A stretch of DNA of 35,382 nt from Thiocapsa sp. UBA6158 (GTDB lineage Bacteria; Pseudomonadota; Gammaproteobacteria; Chromatiales; Chromatiaceae): positions 1 to 35,382 of the forward strand of contig NZ_DIUM01000123.1 in the NCBI RefSeq assembly GCF_002423035.1, read 5' to 3'. Shown one piece after another: positions 8,688 through 16,122 of this stretch. The notes under the pieces were generated by a model, which had not been told where the DNA came from, did not search any database, and was given only the letters and a program-made list of their open reading frames with translations. A program made the position numbers and the translations under genes. Each line of letters starts with the position of its first letter. Within the stretch, counting starts at the first letter, position 1.

Positions 8688-9980
8688 ATGCACTGCAACC
8701 AATGCGAACAGACCTTCCATAAGACCGGCTGCGTCACCTCCCCCGGGATGTGCGGCAAGAGCGCCGACGTCCAGTCCCTGCAGGAGATGCTGCTTTACGG
8801 TCTCAAGGGGATGGCTGCTTACGCCCACCACGCGCGGCGCTTGGGTAAGTCCGACGAGACGGTGTCCGCCTTCATCGAGGAGGCGCTCTTTGCGACCATG
8901 ACCAACGTCAACTTCGACGTGAAGAGCTTGCTGGAATACTGTCTTGAATGCGGGCGGATGAATCTGCGGGTGATGCAGATGCTCGACGAAGGTCATGTGG
9001 AGGCCTTCGGCAAGCCGGCGCCGACCAAGGTGAAGGAAGGCACGCAGGTGGGGCGCGGGATCCTCGTCACGGGCCATGATCTGGCGGACCTGCGGGATCT
9101 GCTCGGACAGGTCGAAGGGTCCGATATCAAGGTCTATACGCATGGCGAGATGCTCCCGGCGCATATGTATCCCTTCTTTCAAAACCATTCGAACCTGGTC
9201 GGGCATTACGGCGGTGCCTGGCAGAATCAGAAGCGAGAGTTTGCGGCCTTCCCCGGCCCGGTGGTGGCGACCACCAACTGCGTCCTGATCCCGCGCGAGA
9301 GCTACAAGGGGCGGCTCTTCACGACCCGCGGCACGGCTGTGCCCGACGGCCAGTGCATCTCCGACGGCGATTACAGCGCGGTGATCGCCGAGGCATTGCG
9401 TTGCGAGCCCTGCGAGGAGCAGATCACGGGCGAGTCGACCGTCGGTTTCCACCGCACGGTACTGCTGGATCACGCGCAGACGATCGTCGACGCGGTCAAG
9501 GCCGGGCAGATCAGCCGCTTCTTCGTCATCGGCGGCTGCGACGGAGCGGATCCGGGTCGCAACTATTTCAGCGACTATGCGCAGGGTACGCCGGATGATT
9601 CATTCATCCTGACCTTGGGCTGCGGCAAGTATCGGATCCGCGACCATGAGTACGGAGAGCATCTGGGCTTCCCGCGCCTGATGGACATGGGGCAATGCAA
9701 TGATGCCTACGGCGCCATCGCGGTGGCATCCGCCTTGGCCGAGGCCTTCGACTGCAGCGTCAACGAGTTGCCGCTGACCCTGGTCATCAGTTGGTTCGAG
9801 CAGAAGGCCGTCGCCGTTCTGCTGACCTTGCTGAGCCTCGGGGTGAAGGGGATCACGCTGGGCCCGAACGCGCCGGCCTTCGTCTCGCCGAACGTCTTCG
9901 CGATCCTGCAGGAGCGGTTCGATCTGCGTTTGAGCGGGAATGATGCCGAAGGGGACCTGCGGCTTGCCATGACCGCCTGA
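8688..9980 (+). CDS. hcp: Hydroxylamine reductase/NO reductase, hybrid-cluster protein (short form)
   Basis: This 430-residue protein is Hcp, which carries an Fe-S-O hybrid cluster and reduces NO or hydroxylamine under anaerobic nitrosative stress. Cysteines C3, C6, C15 and C22 form the N-terminal Fe-S cluster site. All hybrid-cluster ligands known from Desulfovibrio Hcp have counterparts: H130 (VTGHDL), E154 (HGEMLP), C198 (TTNCVLIP), C284 (GGCDGAD, the persulfide position), C312 (LGCGKYR), C337 (MGQCNDAYGA), E371 and K373 (WFEQKAV). It is about 120 residues shorter than the 550-residue classic enzymes. The missing part maps between the N-terminal cysteines and the first ligand, where the second three-helix bundle lies. 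An AGAGG precedes ATG 8688. No Hcr reductase gene is adjacent. Confidence 0.95.
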   Translation: MHCNQCEQTFHKTGCVTSPGMCGKSADVQSLQEMLLYGLKGMAAYAHHARRLGKSDETVSAFIEEALFATMTNVNFDVKSLLEYCLECGRMNLRVMQMLDEGHVEAFGKPAPTKVKEGTQVGRGILVTGHDLADLRDLLGQVEGSDIKVYTHGEMLPAHMYPFFQNHSNLVGHYGGAWQNQKREFAAFPGPVVATTNCVLIPRESYKGRLFTTRGTAVPDGQCISDGDYSAVIAEALRCEPCEEQITGESTVGFHRTVLLDHAQTIVDAVKAGQISRFFVIGGCDGADPGRNYFSDYAQGTPDDSFILTLGCGKYRIRDHEYGEHLGFPRLMDMGQCNDAYGAIAVASALAEAFDCSVNELPLTLVISWFEQKAVAVLLTLLSLGVKGITLGPNAPAFVSPNVFAILQERFDLRLSGNDAEGDLRLAMTA

Positions 9981-10085
9981 AACGCGACACGTCGGCGTAG
10001 GGGATCGCTGCGCTCGATCCGGAGGGGCGGCGATTTCCGGGGTTCGACCTCCCGCGGGCTGATTCCTGAAAGGTCCGGGCGATAA

Positions 10086-10113
10086 GGTCAGGGCGACTGA
10101 AGTCGCCCCGACC
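10086..10113. terminator. Hairpin after hcp; one of two copies of a GGGCGACT/AGTCGCCC repeat
   Basis: GGTC-A-GGGCGACT-GA-AGTCGCCC-C-GACC forms a near-perfect stem and is followed by a T-rich stretch (TGGTTGTTGCTTTT). It lies between the convergent genes hcp and dsrC, so it can end both transcripts. The same core occurs at 20841-20860, which suggests a REP-like dispersed hairpin used as a terminator. Confidence 0.7.
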
Positions 10114-10138
10114 TGGTTGTTGCTTTTCCGGAAACGGC

Positions 10139-10441
10139 TTAGACGCAGCCGGTCGGTTTGGGCAGTCCACCCCACTTGCAGATCAACTTCATGGGTCCTT
10201 TTCTGAAGATGTCGTAGAGGTCTTTGGTCGAGACCTTCTGCTTCTTGGCGAAGATGCGGATGGGCGGCACGACGCCGTCGGCTTCGTACATGGCTCGCGC
10301 TTCGCGGATGAAGCCCATGACCTGATCGGTCATCTCGAAGTCGTCAGCCTTGGCAAGCTCGACGGCGACCTCCTCGCTCCAGTCGTCGCGGTTGAGGAGA
10401 AAACCTTCGTTGTCCAGGGGAACGCTCAGTGCTTCGGTCAT
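10139..10441 (-). CDS. dsrC: DsrC/TusE family sulfur carrier protein
   Basis: This is a 100-residue DsrC-family protein. The C-terminal arm ends LICKWGGLPKPTGCV, with two redox cysteines: C88 and the penultimate C99, spaced C-x10-C. Having both cysteines is typical of DsrC proper, which carries a trisulfide between the sulfite reductase DsrAB and the DsrMKJOP membrane complex; TusE proteins keep only the last one. Conserved features also include the N-terminal DNEGFLLNRDDWSEEVA and the central FIREARAMYEADGVVPPIR. Here it is alone, not in a dsr operon, so it is probably an extra paralogue in persulfide relay. GGAG is placed before ATG 10441. The next gene upstream on the same strand is a DUF3050 protein 93 bp away. 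Confidence 0.9.
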   Translation of the reverse strand: MTEALSVPLDNEGFLLNRDDWSEEVAVELAKADDFEMTDQVMGFIREARAMYEADGVVPPIRIFAKKQKVSTKDLYDIFRKGPMKLICKWGGLPKPTGCV

Positions 10442-10534
10442 GGGTACGGCTCCGGGATTGTGACTTGCCAGGATCGGGAAATTGTGGCGACGCGTGCCGA
10501 TTCAAGTCGTTATGTGACTTGCCGCGTCCCCTCG

Positions 10535-11314
10535 TCAGCTCGCCCGGCCCGCTTGGATCGCATCCAGCACGCCGTCCCAGAACCGAATGCGGGCGCAGAT
10601 TGCCTCTTCGGCGGCGGTTTCGGCCTCGTCGATCCGTTTCGGGTCATCGCCGCAGAGCTGCTCGAGGAGTTTCATCGACAGGGGGCCGTGGAAGTCTTCG
10701 TCGAGATGGACATGGCGGTTGAGGTAGTAGTGGAAGACGGGCGCCTGTGCCTCGGTGATCCGCATGTGTTCCAGAAACTGCCTGAACATGCCCGGGATCA
10801 GTTTTTCGCGCCCGAGTGCCAGTGCGGCTGCGACCAGATGCGGCTTGTCCTCGCGGATGAAGCAGAAGGTGGTCTCGGAAAAATAGCGCGACGGAAGCGG
10901 AACCATCGACGCGTAAAGGGCCTTGTCGACACCCTGCTCGGTGACCAGATCGAGGAAGCGCCTCGGCATCTCGCCGTCGGCGCCGATCTCGTTCATGGCG
11001 CGACAGTACAGCTCGAAATGGCTGGCGTGCTCGACCCCGCCGTCGGGGAGCGGCAGGCTGTCGGATTCCTCTTCGAGGACCAGTTGGTTGATGAAATAGC
11101 GCACACCCGCGTCACCGTGCGGCATCCAGGGCACCGTGACCGGTGCGACCCGTGCTTGGAGGTACTTGATCAAGGACATGAAGTCCCAGACCGAGAAGAC
11201 GTGGTGGCTCATGAAGACCTGAAGGTCCTCGATACGCTCGATGGCGCCGTAGATCGGATGAGCGTTGAGCTGTTCCTGCAGGGGTCGGATGTGGTCCAGG
11301 TTCAGTGATGCCAT
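10535..11314 (-). CDS. DUF3050 family protein, heme-oxygenase-like helical fold
   Basis: This 259-residue protein begins with the DUF3050 pattern: HPIYGAIERIEDLQVFMSHH, then VFSVWDFMSLIKYLQ. It is nearly all helical. Acidic and histidine residues sit in helix-compatible spacings: YFINQLVLEEESD, GVEHASHFELY (ExxxH) and HLDEDFHGPL (DxxxxH/DxxH). Heme-oxygenase-like diiron oxidases use such Glu/His/Asp sets, so a metal-dependent oxidase role is possible, but it is an inference and the family has no settled function that I know of. GAGG lies before ATG 11314. It may share a promoter with dsrC downstream (same strand, 93 bp gap); a set of repeated half-sites lies upstream at 11331-11357. Confidence 0.85.
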   Translation of the reverse strand: MASLNLDHIRPLQEQLNAHPIYGAIERIEDLQVFMSHHVFSVWDFMSLIKYLQARVAPVTVPWMPHGDAGVRYFINQLVLEEESDSLPLPDGGVEHASHFELYCRAMNEIGADGEMPRRFLDLVTEQGVDKALYASMVPLPSRYFSETTFCFIREDKPHLVAAALALGREKLIPGMFRQFLEHMRITEAQAPVFHYYLNRHVHLDEDFHGPLSMKLLEQLCGDDPKRIDEAETAAEEAICARIRFWDGVLDAIQAGRAS

Positions 11315-11330
11315 GAGTCCCGTCCTCGTT

Positions 11331-11357
11331 ATTTCAGTATTTCAGTTGACACTGAAT
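11331..11357. promoter_or_regulatory. Repeated half-sites upstream of the DUF3050 gene, candidate operator
   Basis: Two tandem copies of ATTTCAGT (11331-11338 and 11339-11346) are followed by an inverted copy, ACTGAAT (11351-11357). The last two enclose a TTGACA. Direct plus inverted half-sites of this kind often bind a dimeric regulator. The regulator is unknown, and which of the divergent genes it serves is not certain. Confidence 0.35.
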
Positions 11358-11541
11358 CGACAATATAAGGCGTTCGTGAGAAAAATCTCCAGTATGAGGC
11401 GTGTGGTGCCTGATCGATGTCATCGCGTGCGCTGAATCTTCCGATTAGCCTGGCCTCTTGCAGGGATGCGATCCGGGCAAGGGGTGTTGCGATGGAGGCG
11501 GGCAGGATGAGGGCTGATCGGGTCGGACGGTTTTCTCGACG

Positions 11542-12228
11542 ATGACGGGATCCGCTTACGCGCTCGCATTCGCCGTCGGGCTGCTCAGTGCCATGCACTG
11601 TATCGGCATGTGTGGCGGGATTACCGGTGCCTTGAGCTACTCGCTGCCGCCCGAGACGCGCAACGATCGCAAACGGCTCGGTCTGTTCGTGCTGGCCTTC
11701 AACCTGGGGCGGATCGCCAGCTATGCCGCGGCCGGGGCGGTTTGGGGCGGGTTCGGTGCGGCGCTGCTCGGCTTGGGCGCATCTCCTTGGCTCTTCGAGG
11801 GCGTGCGCTGGCTGGCCGCCGGCATCATGATCGGCATCGGGCTTTATATCGGGGGTTGGTTTCCGCGATTCACGACAATCGAGCGCGTCGGTGTCCCCCT
11901 TTGGCGGCGACTGGAGCCGCTCGGCCGACGCCTCTTGCCTGTGACGACATTGCCGCGCTCCGTCCTGTTCGGCATGGTTTGGGGGTGGTTGCCTTGCGGC
12001 CTGGTCTACAGCATGCTTCTGAGCACGCCTGCACAAGGCGGCGTTCTGGCCGGGGCGCTCTACATGACCCTGTTCGGCGCGGGCACGCTGCCGATCTTGG
12101 CGCTGGGCGGTGTCTTTGCCGGGCAGCTCTTTCGGCTCGGGCAGGACCGACGCTTTCAGGCTATCGCAGGCCTCGGCGTGATCCTGCTCGGACTCTTGAC
12201 CCTGACCGCGACCCTGGATGTGACCTAA
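11542..12228 (+). CDS. Sulfite exporter TauE/SafE or UreH_2-type membrane protein
   Basis: This 228-residue integral membrane protein has about six hydrophobic segments. The first holds the family signature MHCIGMCGGITGAL (residues 18-31). A second, matching motif is WGWLPCGLVYSMLLSTPAQG near 147-166. The paired half-motifs Cx3CGG and PCG are characteristic of the UreH_2/DsbD-like transmembrane family, whose members are implicated in metal or thiol transport and are often found beside cbb3-oxidase maturation genes. No cco genes are visible here, so the substrate cannot be named. There is no clear Shine-Dalgarno before ATG 11542. The stop TAA (12226-12228) forms the first three bases of a dispersed repeat module. 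Confidence 0.85.
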   Translation: MTGSAYALAFAVGLLSAMHCIGMCGGITGALSYSLPPETRNDRKRLGLFVLAFNLGRIASYAAAGAVWGGFGAALLGLGASPWLFEGVRWLAAGIMIGIGLYIGGWFPRFTTIERVGVPLWRRLEPLGRRLLPVTTLPRSVLFGMVWGWLPCGLVYSMLLSTPAQGGVLAGALYMTLFGAGTLPILALGGVFAGQLFRLGQDRRFQAIAGLGVILLGLLTLTATLDVT

Positions 12229-12308
12229 ACCGCGCCCATCGCGGTACACGATGTTTTTTGGTGATCGACCCCGGCAGACTTGACGACCGTTGGAGTGGGC
12301 GCGATTTA
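12226..12308 (+). repeat. Dispersed intergenic element, left (L) module, locus A
   Basis: Arms TAAACCGCGCCCA (12226-12238) and TGGGCGCGATTTA (12296-12308) pair over 13 bp with one mismatch; total length is 83 bp. The TAA is the stop codon of the preceding gene. The interior shares CGATGTTT, TGATCG and CCCCGGCAGAC with the L module at 28385. AAAGATTA follows the right arm. An AT-rich 23-bp linker then leads to the R module. Confidence 0.85.
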
Positions 12309-12331
12309 AAAGATTAAATGATATGAAATTT

Positions 12332-12415
12332 TAAACCGCGTCTAGGCTAAGGGTCGTGGATGTACCCGGGGTCGAACTCACTCGACAATGAGCATCTCGC
12401 TCTGGACGCGGTTTA
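12332..12415 (+). repeat. Dispersed intergenic element, right (R) module, locus A
   Basis: Perfect 11-bp arms TAAACCGCGTC (12332-12342) and GACGCGGTTTA (12405-12415); total 84 bp. The interior is nearly the same as the R module at 28494: both contain GTCGAACTCACTCGA and end CTCGCTCTGGACGCGGTTTA. Confidence 0.88.
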
Positions 12416-12517
12416 GAATCGGAACGGAAAAACCGGATGTGCCCGAGACCGATGAGAGCGCCCCGAGCGCGTTCGGGCCCACACGAGAACAACTCAAGCG
12501 ATTTCGGACGTGGTTTC

Positions 12518-13411
12518 ATGACGACACTGATTGGCCGCTCCCCCGCCTTTACCCGACTCCGCAATGCCCTGTCGATGGTTGCCGCGACTGACGTGGGTGT
12601 CTTGTTGCTGGGTGAGCCCGGCACCGGAAAAGAGACGCTTGCGCGCGAGATCCATGCGAGCAGCACCCGTCGAGATGGCCGATTCGGCGTGCTTGCCTGC
12701 ACGGGAGCGCCGCCCGACGCGCTCGATCGGTGCGTGTCGACGTTTTCGCAGAACGCTCCGGGAACACTCTTTCTGGACGAGGTCGGTGAGCTGAATGCGG
12801 CGGATCAGGCGCGACTGCTGCACCTCATCGTCGAGCAGGACGCCGCCCGCGACAGGTCTCCTTCCGGATCCGGGTTGCGGATCATCGCGGCCTCGGCCTT
12901 GGATCTGGATCGTCTGGTCCAGCACGGCGCGTTTCGGCGCGATCTGTATCTGCGCCTCTGCGTCGTTCCCCTGGAGGTGCCGCCGTTGCGGGAGCGGGTG
13001 CTCGATATCCCGGCGCTGACGCAGCACTTCATCGCGACGGCTGCGGCCCGACATCGTCTCGACCCGCCGCGGCTGAAGTCAGGTGCGGAGCGCCTGCTGC
13101 GCCGCTACACCTGGCCGGGCAATCTGCGCGAGCTTGCCAACCTATGCGAGCGTTTGGTGATCCTCCTGCCGGGCACCGAGGTGGGTCCCGAGAACCTGCC
13201 CGGCGAGGTGGTGCGGGGGACACCGCAGTCGGAGACGGACATCGGCTTCTCGCTCCCGCCGCACGGGATCGATCTCAACGACCTCGAGGCGGAGCTGATC
13301 CGCCAAGCCCTTTCGCTGGCCGGCGGGAACAAGAGCCGGGCCGCACGCCTGCTCGGGCTGACTCGGGATACGCTGTTGTATCGGCTCCAAAAACACTTGA
13401 TCGCCGGCTAA
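12518..13411 (+). CDS. AAA+ (NtrC-like) regulator with Fis-type HTH, no receiver domain, no GAFTGA
   Basis: From ATG 12518 this is 297 residues. The AAA+ domain has Walker A GEPGTGKE (32-39), Walker B TLFLDEVGEL (83-92), a sensor-like RIIAASALDL and RRDLYLRLCVVPLEVPPLRE, matching sigma-54 activators. A Fis-type helix-turn-helix closes the protein (GGNKSRAARLLGLTRDTLLY). Unlike true sigma-54 activators, the stretch between Walker A and B is shortened and the ELFGHxxGAFTGA loop that contacts sigma-54 is absent. No N-terminal sensory domain is present. It may therefore regulate through DNA binding in the manner of TyrR or be a decayed activator. An ATG at 12437 would add 27 unlike residues. The stop TAA begins a repeat module. 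Confidence 0.85.
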   Translation: MTTLIGRSPAFTRLRNALSMVAATDVGVLLLGEPGTGKETLAREIHASSTRRDGRFGVLACTGAPPDALDRCVSTFSQNAPGTLFLDEVGELNAADQARLLHLIVEQDAARDRSPSGSGLRIIAASALDLDRLVQHGAFRRDLYLRLCVVPLEVPPLRERVLDIPALTQHFIATAAARHRLDPPRLKSGAERLLRRYTWPGNLRELANLCERLVILLPGTEVGPENLPGEVVRGTPQSETDIGFSLPPHGIDLNDLEAELIRQALSLAGGNKSRAARLLGLTRDTLLYRLQKHLIAG

Positions 13412-13496
13412 ACCGCGTCGCGGACTTGTCCGGCGATGTTGCGATTTGGCGAGACGGTTTGAGCGGTCCCCGGCAGTCGGCGCCGGACGCGGTTTA
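13409..13496 (+). repeat. Dispersed intergenic element, L module, locus B
   Basis: Perfect 11-bp arms TAAACCGCGTC (13409-13419) and GACGCGGTTTA (13486-13496); total 88 bp. The TAA is the stop of the AAA+ regulator. The interior shares CGATGTT and CCCCGGCAG with the L modules at loci A and E. GGAGATAGA follows the right arm. Confidence 0.85.
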
Positions 13497-13526
13497 GGAG
13501 ATAGAACAATAGAAAAATTCGATTCC

Positions 13527-13610
13527 TGAGCCGCGTCTCCTCCGGCGATGCTGGAGCGTGCCTCGGCGAGAGACGGCTCGAAAGGATGCATGTACCGCCG
13601 ACGCGGCTCA
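13527..13610 (+). repeat. Dispersed intergenic element, R module, locus B, with compensatory arm changes
   Basis: Arms TGAGCCGCGTC (13527-13537) and GACGCGGCTCA (13600-13610) are perfectly complementary, though both differ from TAAACC/GGTTTA at two positions. The total is 84 bp and it lies 30 bp after the L module. It sits between two convergent genes; 17 bp separate it from the end of the minus-strand gene. Confidence 0.85.
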
Positions 13611-13627
13611 GCGCGGTTCAGCAGGGT

Positions 13628-14374
13628 TTAATGGAGTCTCTGGCCGCTGCACCATTTGTCGAAATAACGCTGCATCACCTCGCGGACGTGCGGCGGATAA
13701 TCCAGAGCGTCCTGTTGCCCCATGCACTCGCGGAAGAAAGTGGGGGCGTGATCGGGCAATTGCTCCCCGATGGCGTTGAATGCCTCTTCCATCAGGAGGG
13801 GCTCATGACTGCGCGTGGCGACGATCCCGCGGTTGATCAGGAGGACGAGCCAGGGGTCGGTCGGGTCGGTCGGGTCCATCCCTTGGATGCGATCCGCGCC
13901 GATGCCCTCTGCAATCTCCCCCATCAGGCCATAGAGCTCGGCCAGCTCATCGGGCTCTTTTAATTGGTTTGCGAGGCTGGCCAAGGCATTGACCACCTCC
14001 TCCGGGTGTTGCAGCTCGCAGCCCCGGCGCAGCATCCAGCACGCGAAAGGCACGGCGAGGACCTCGATGGCTTGCGCCTGCAACTCGAGATTCAGGCGAC
14101 GCGCGACCTCGGCGATCTGACGCAGCAGGCCGAGTCCATGGTCGATCAGTGCGTCGGGCTCAGCGCCGGTTGCCGTGCGCAACGCCTGCGTGGATTCGCC
14201 GCGCGATTCGGCCTCGCTCGCACGGACGGTGTCGAGCAACTGTGCAAGTCCGCTCAGCGGCACCTGTGGTGCGGGCTCGACCGTCTGCTCCGAGTCGTCG
14301 TAGGCGCGCTGGATCTCGTCGCCGAGTCGCGAGAGCTCTTCCGCGATATCGCTGAGGTCGACCTTCGGGAGCAT
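13628..14374 (-). CDS. Hypothetical helical protein, unknown function
   Basis: This 248-residue soluble protein is not recognised. The start ATG 14374 (MLPKVDLSDIAEELSRLGDE) is preferred: residues before it in the frame (to 14548) are Arg/Ser-rich and not protein-like. The sequence is mostly amphipathic helix. It has an acidic N-terminus, a middle with VARRLNLELQAQAIEVLAVP and GCELQHPEEVVNALASLANQ, and a C-terminal aromatic-basic end (VREVMQRYFDKWCSGQRLH). No signal peptide or membrane segment is seen. It is convergent with the AAA+ regulator and divergent from the RNase AM gene. The pattern of repeated helices resembles TPR or HEAT-like scaffolds but no repeat unit is clear. Confidence 0.65.
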   Translation of the reverse strand: MLPKVDLSDIAEELSRLGDEIQRAYDDSEQTVEPAPQVPLSGLAQLLDTVRASEAESRGESTQALRTATGAEPDALIDHGLGLLRQIAEVARRLNLELQAQAIEVLAVPFACWMLRRGCELQHPEEVVNALASLANQLKEPDELAELYGLMGEIAEGIGADRIQGMDPTDPTDPWLVLLINRGIVATRSHEPLLMEEAFNAIGEQLPDHAPTFFRECMGQQDALDYPPHVREVMQRYFDKWCSGQRLH

Positions 14375-14577
14375 GGGCTGATCATCCTGGGAACATGAAA
14401 TCACCGAGGCCGGATCAACCGATCCGACCTGCGTTCTGAAGCGGCGCGGCGTCGCGTCGTTGCAAGCGGACTCCGACCCCCATACCTGGAAATATAGCAA
14501 GCACGACCATCCCCGTCTCGCGCGCGGTCTCTCGTCGGCCCGAGGCATGCCTTCGAGTGATCAGTTAGACTAGAGCC

Positions 14578-15453
14578 ATGATAAAGAGCCCCGATCTTCA
14601 CAGTCACTCGACGGCCTCCGACGGCACGCTGGCCCCCGCCGCGCTGATGCAGCGCGCCTGTGCGTCCGGTGTGCGGGTCATCGCCCTTACCGATCACGAT
14701 ACCACCGAGGGCTTGGCCGAGGCGCGAGTCGCGGCCGACGCACTCGACCTTCGGCTCATCCCCGGGGTGGAGATCTCGGTGACCTGGGGCGGCCGCACCG
14801 TCCACATGGTCGGGCTCAACATCGACCCCGAGAATGTCGCGCTTCAGACCGGTCTGAGCCGTCTGCTCGCCTATCGCGGTTGGCGTGCCGAGGAGATCGG
14901 GCGCCGTCTGGCCAAGCAGGGTATCGAGGGCGCTTATGACGGCGCGAAGGCATTCTCGAACGGGCGTCTGATCGGACGCACCCATTTCGCCCGCTTCCTG
15001 GTCGCGCAGGGCCATGCGCTCGACCTTCGGGATGTCTTCAACCGCTTTCTGGTCAACGGCAAGCCGGGTCATGTCAGCGGCGAATGGGCGACGCTCGAGG
15101 AGGCGACCCGTTGGGTCACGGGTGCCGGCGGTCAGGCCGTCATTGCGCATCCGGCGCGCTACAAGCTCACCCGCACCCGTCTGCTGAAGCTGCTCGGTGA
15201 GTTTCGCGAGAGCGGCGGTGTGGGTCTGGAAGTGGTCTCCGGAAGCCACAGCCGCGACGAGGTCTTCAATTTCGCTTGCCTTGCACGCGACCAGCGCATG
15301 CTGGCCTCGGCCGGTTCCGACTATCACGGCCCCGAAAACCCTTGGATCGATCTCGGGCGTCTGCCCGCGCTGCCGCCCGCCTGTACGGCGATCTGGCACG
15401 ACTGGACCGAGCTCGACGAAGAGCCGAGTCTCCGTCGAGTCGCTGTCGGTTGA
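14578..15453 (+). CDS. rnm: PHP-domain 5'-3' exoribonuclease RNase AM (YciV/TrpH family)
   Basis: This 291-residue PHP metallo-hydrolase has DLHSHSTASDG (residues 6-16), LTDHDT, IPGVEIS, IAHPARY and SAGSDYHGP, the metal-binding His/Asp/Glu set of the PHP fold in order. The E. coli homologue YciV matures the 5' ends of 5S, 16S and 23S rRNA and degrades short RNAs; the E. coli gene also lies beside yciO, as here. Length matches the family. ATG 14578 is preceded by weak ribosome-binding sequence and by TAGACT (14566-14571), a possible -10 box so close to the start that the message could be nearly leaderless. A 9-bp gap separates it from the YciO gene, so the two are co-transcribed. Confidence 0.9.
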   Translation: MIKSPDLHSHSTASDGTLAPAALMQRACASGVRVIALTDHDTTEGLAEARVAADALDLRLIPGVEISVTWGGRTVHMVGLNIDPENVALQTGLSRLLAYRGWRAEEIGRRLAKQGIEGAYDGAKAFSNGRLIGRTHFARFLVAQGHALDLRDVFNRFLVNGKPGHVSGEWATLEEATRWVTGAGGQAVIAHPARYKLTRTRLLKLLGEFRESGGVGLEVVSGSHSRDEVFNFACLARDQRMLASAGSDYHGPENPWIDLGRLPALPPACTAIWHDWTELDEEPSLRRVAVG

Positions 15454-15462
15454 TCTCGGGCC

Positions 15463-16086
15463 ATGGCGCAGTTTTTTCAGATCCATCCCGCGAACCCGCA
15501 GACGCGCCTGATCCGTCGCTCGGTGGAGATCCTGTTGGAGGGTGGCGTCATCCTCTACCCGACAGACTCCTCCTATGCGCTCGGCTGTCAGATCGGCGAG
15601 AAGTCCGCCATGGAGCGGATTCGCCGCATCCGCAAACTGGATGATAAACACAACTTCACCCTGGTCTGCCGCGACCTCTCCGAGATCACGACCTACGCCA
15701 AGATCGACAACCAGGCCTTTCGGTTGCTCAAGAGTCTGACCCCGGGACCCTACACCTTCATCCACGAGGCGACCAAGCAGGTCCCGCGGCGGTTGCTTCA
15801 CCCCAAGCGCAAGACGATCGGCATCCGGGTGCCCGACAACGAGATCTGTCGCGCACTGCTCGGCGAGCTCGACCAGCCGATCCTGAGCAGCACGCTGCTC
15901 ATGCCGGGCGCCGATCGACCCCTGACCGATCCCGAGGAGATGCGCGAGCTGCTCGACAAGCAGGTCGATCTCATCATCGACGGGGGGTTCTGCGGGCTCG
16001 AGCCCACGACCGTGGTCGATATGACCGCGGAACCGCCGAGCCTCATGCGTCTCGGCAAGGGCGATGCGACCCTCTTCGAGGAATGA
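15463..16086 (+). CDS. yciO: YciO/Sua5 family (threonylcarbamoyladenylate synthase-like) protein
   Basis: This 207-residue protein has the YrdC/Sua5 fold. It starts MAQFFQIHPANPQTRLIRRS, like E. coli YciO (206 residues), then VILYPTDSSYALGCQIGEKS, IRKLDDKHNFTLVCRDLSEI, TPGPYTFIHEATKQVPRRLL and IGIRVPDNEICRALL. The KxR/SxxN-type residues that bind ATP and threonine in TsaC are partly present (YPTDS, TPGPYT, STLL). YciO is a paralogue of the enzyme that makes threonylcarbamoyl-AMP for tRNA t6A; its own role is less clear and activity is reported as weak. It follows the RNase AM gene by 9 bp, the same order as in enterobacteria. Confidence 0.88.
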   Translation: MAQFFQIHPANPQTRLIRRSVEILLEGGVILYPTDSSYALGCQIGEKSAMERIRRIRKLDDKHNFTLVCRDLSEITTYAKIDNQAFRLLKSLTPGPYTFIHEATKQVPRRLLHPKRKTIGIRVPDNEICRALLGELDQPILSSTLLMPGADRPLTDPEEMRELLDKQVDLIIDGGFCGLEPTTVVDMTAEPPSLMRLGKGDATLFEE

Positions 16087-16110
16087 CCCGCGGCAGCGGC
16101 GCGCGGTGGG

Positions 16111-16116
16111 TATAAT
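16111..16116 (+). promoter_or_regulatory. Candidate -10 box (TATAAT) for the site-2 protease gene
   Basis: A perfect TATAAT ends six bases before ATG 16123. Transcription starting seven bases after the box would begin at the start codon, giving a leaderless message. No convincing -35 hexamer is seen at 16-18 bp spacing. The assignment is an inference from the hexamer alone. Confidence 0.4.
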
Positions 16117-16122
16117 GCCGCG

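Noticed and set aside
9978..10064. Possible further element copy starting at the hcp stop (TGAAACGCGAC)
   Set aside because: No matching right arm is found 80-90 bp downstream.
11329..12249. A 306-codon minus-strand frame opposite the UreH_2-type gene
   Set aside because: It has Arg/Gln/Ala-rich random composition, and the plus-strand frame has clear membrane segments and family motifs.
12226..12415. Elements as a CRISPR array
   Set aside because: Arms are inverted rather than direct repeats, copies are thousands of bases apart, and no cas genes are present.
13628..14548. The longer N-terminus (ATG 14548) of the hypothetical helical protein
   Set aside because: The extra 58 residues are basic and irregular, and the protein-like sequence begins at ATG 14374.
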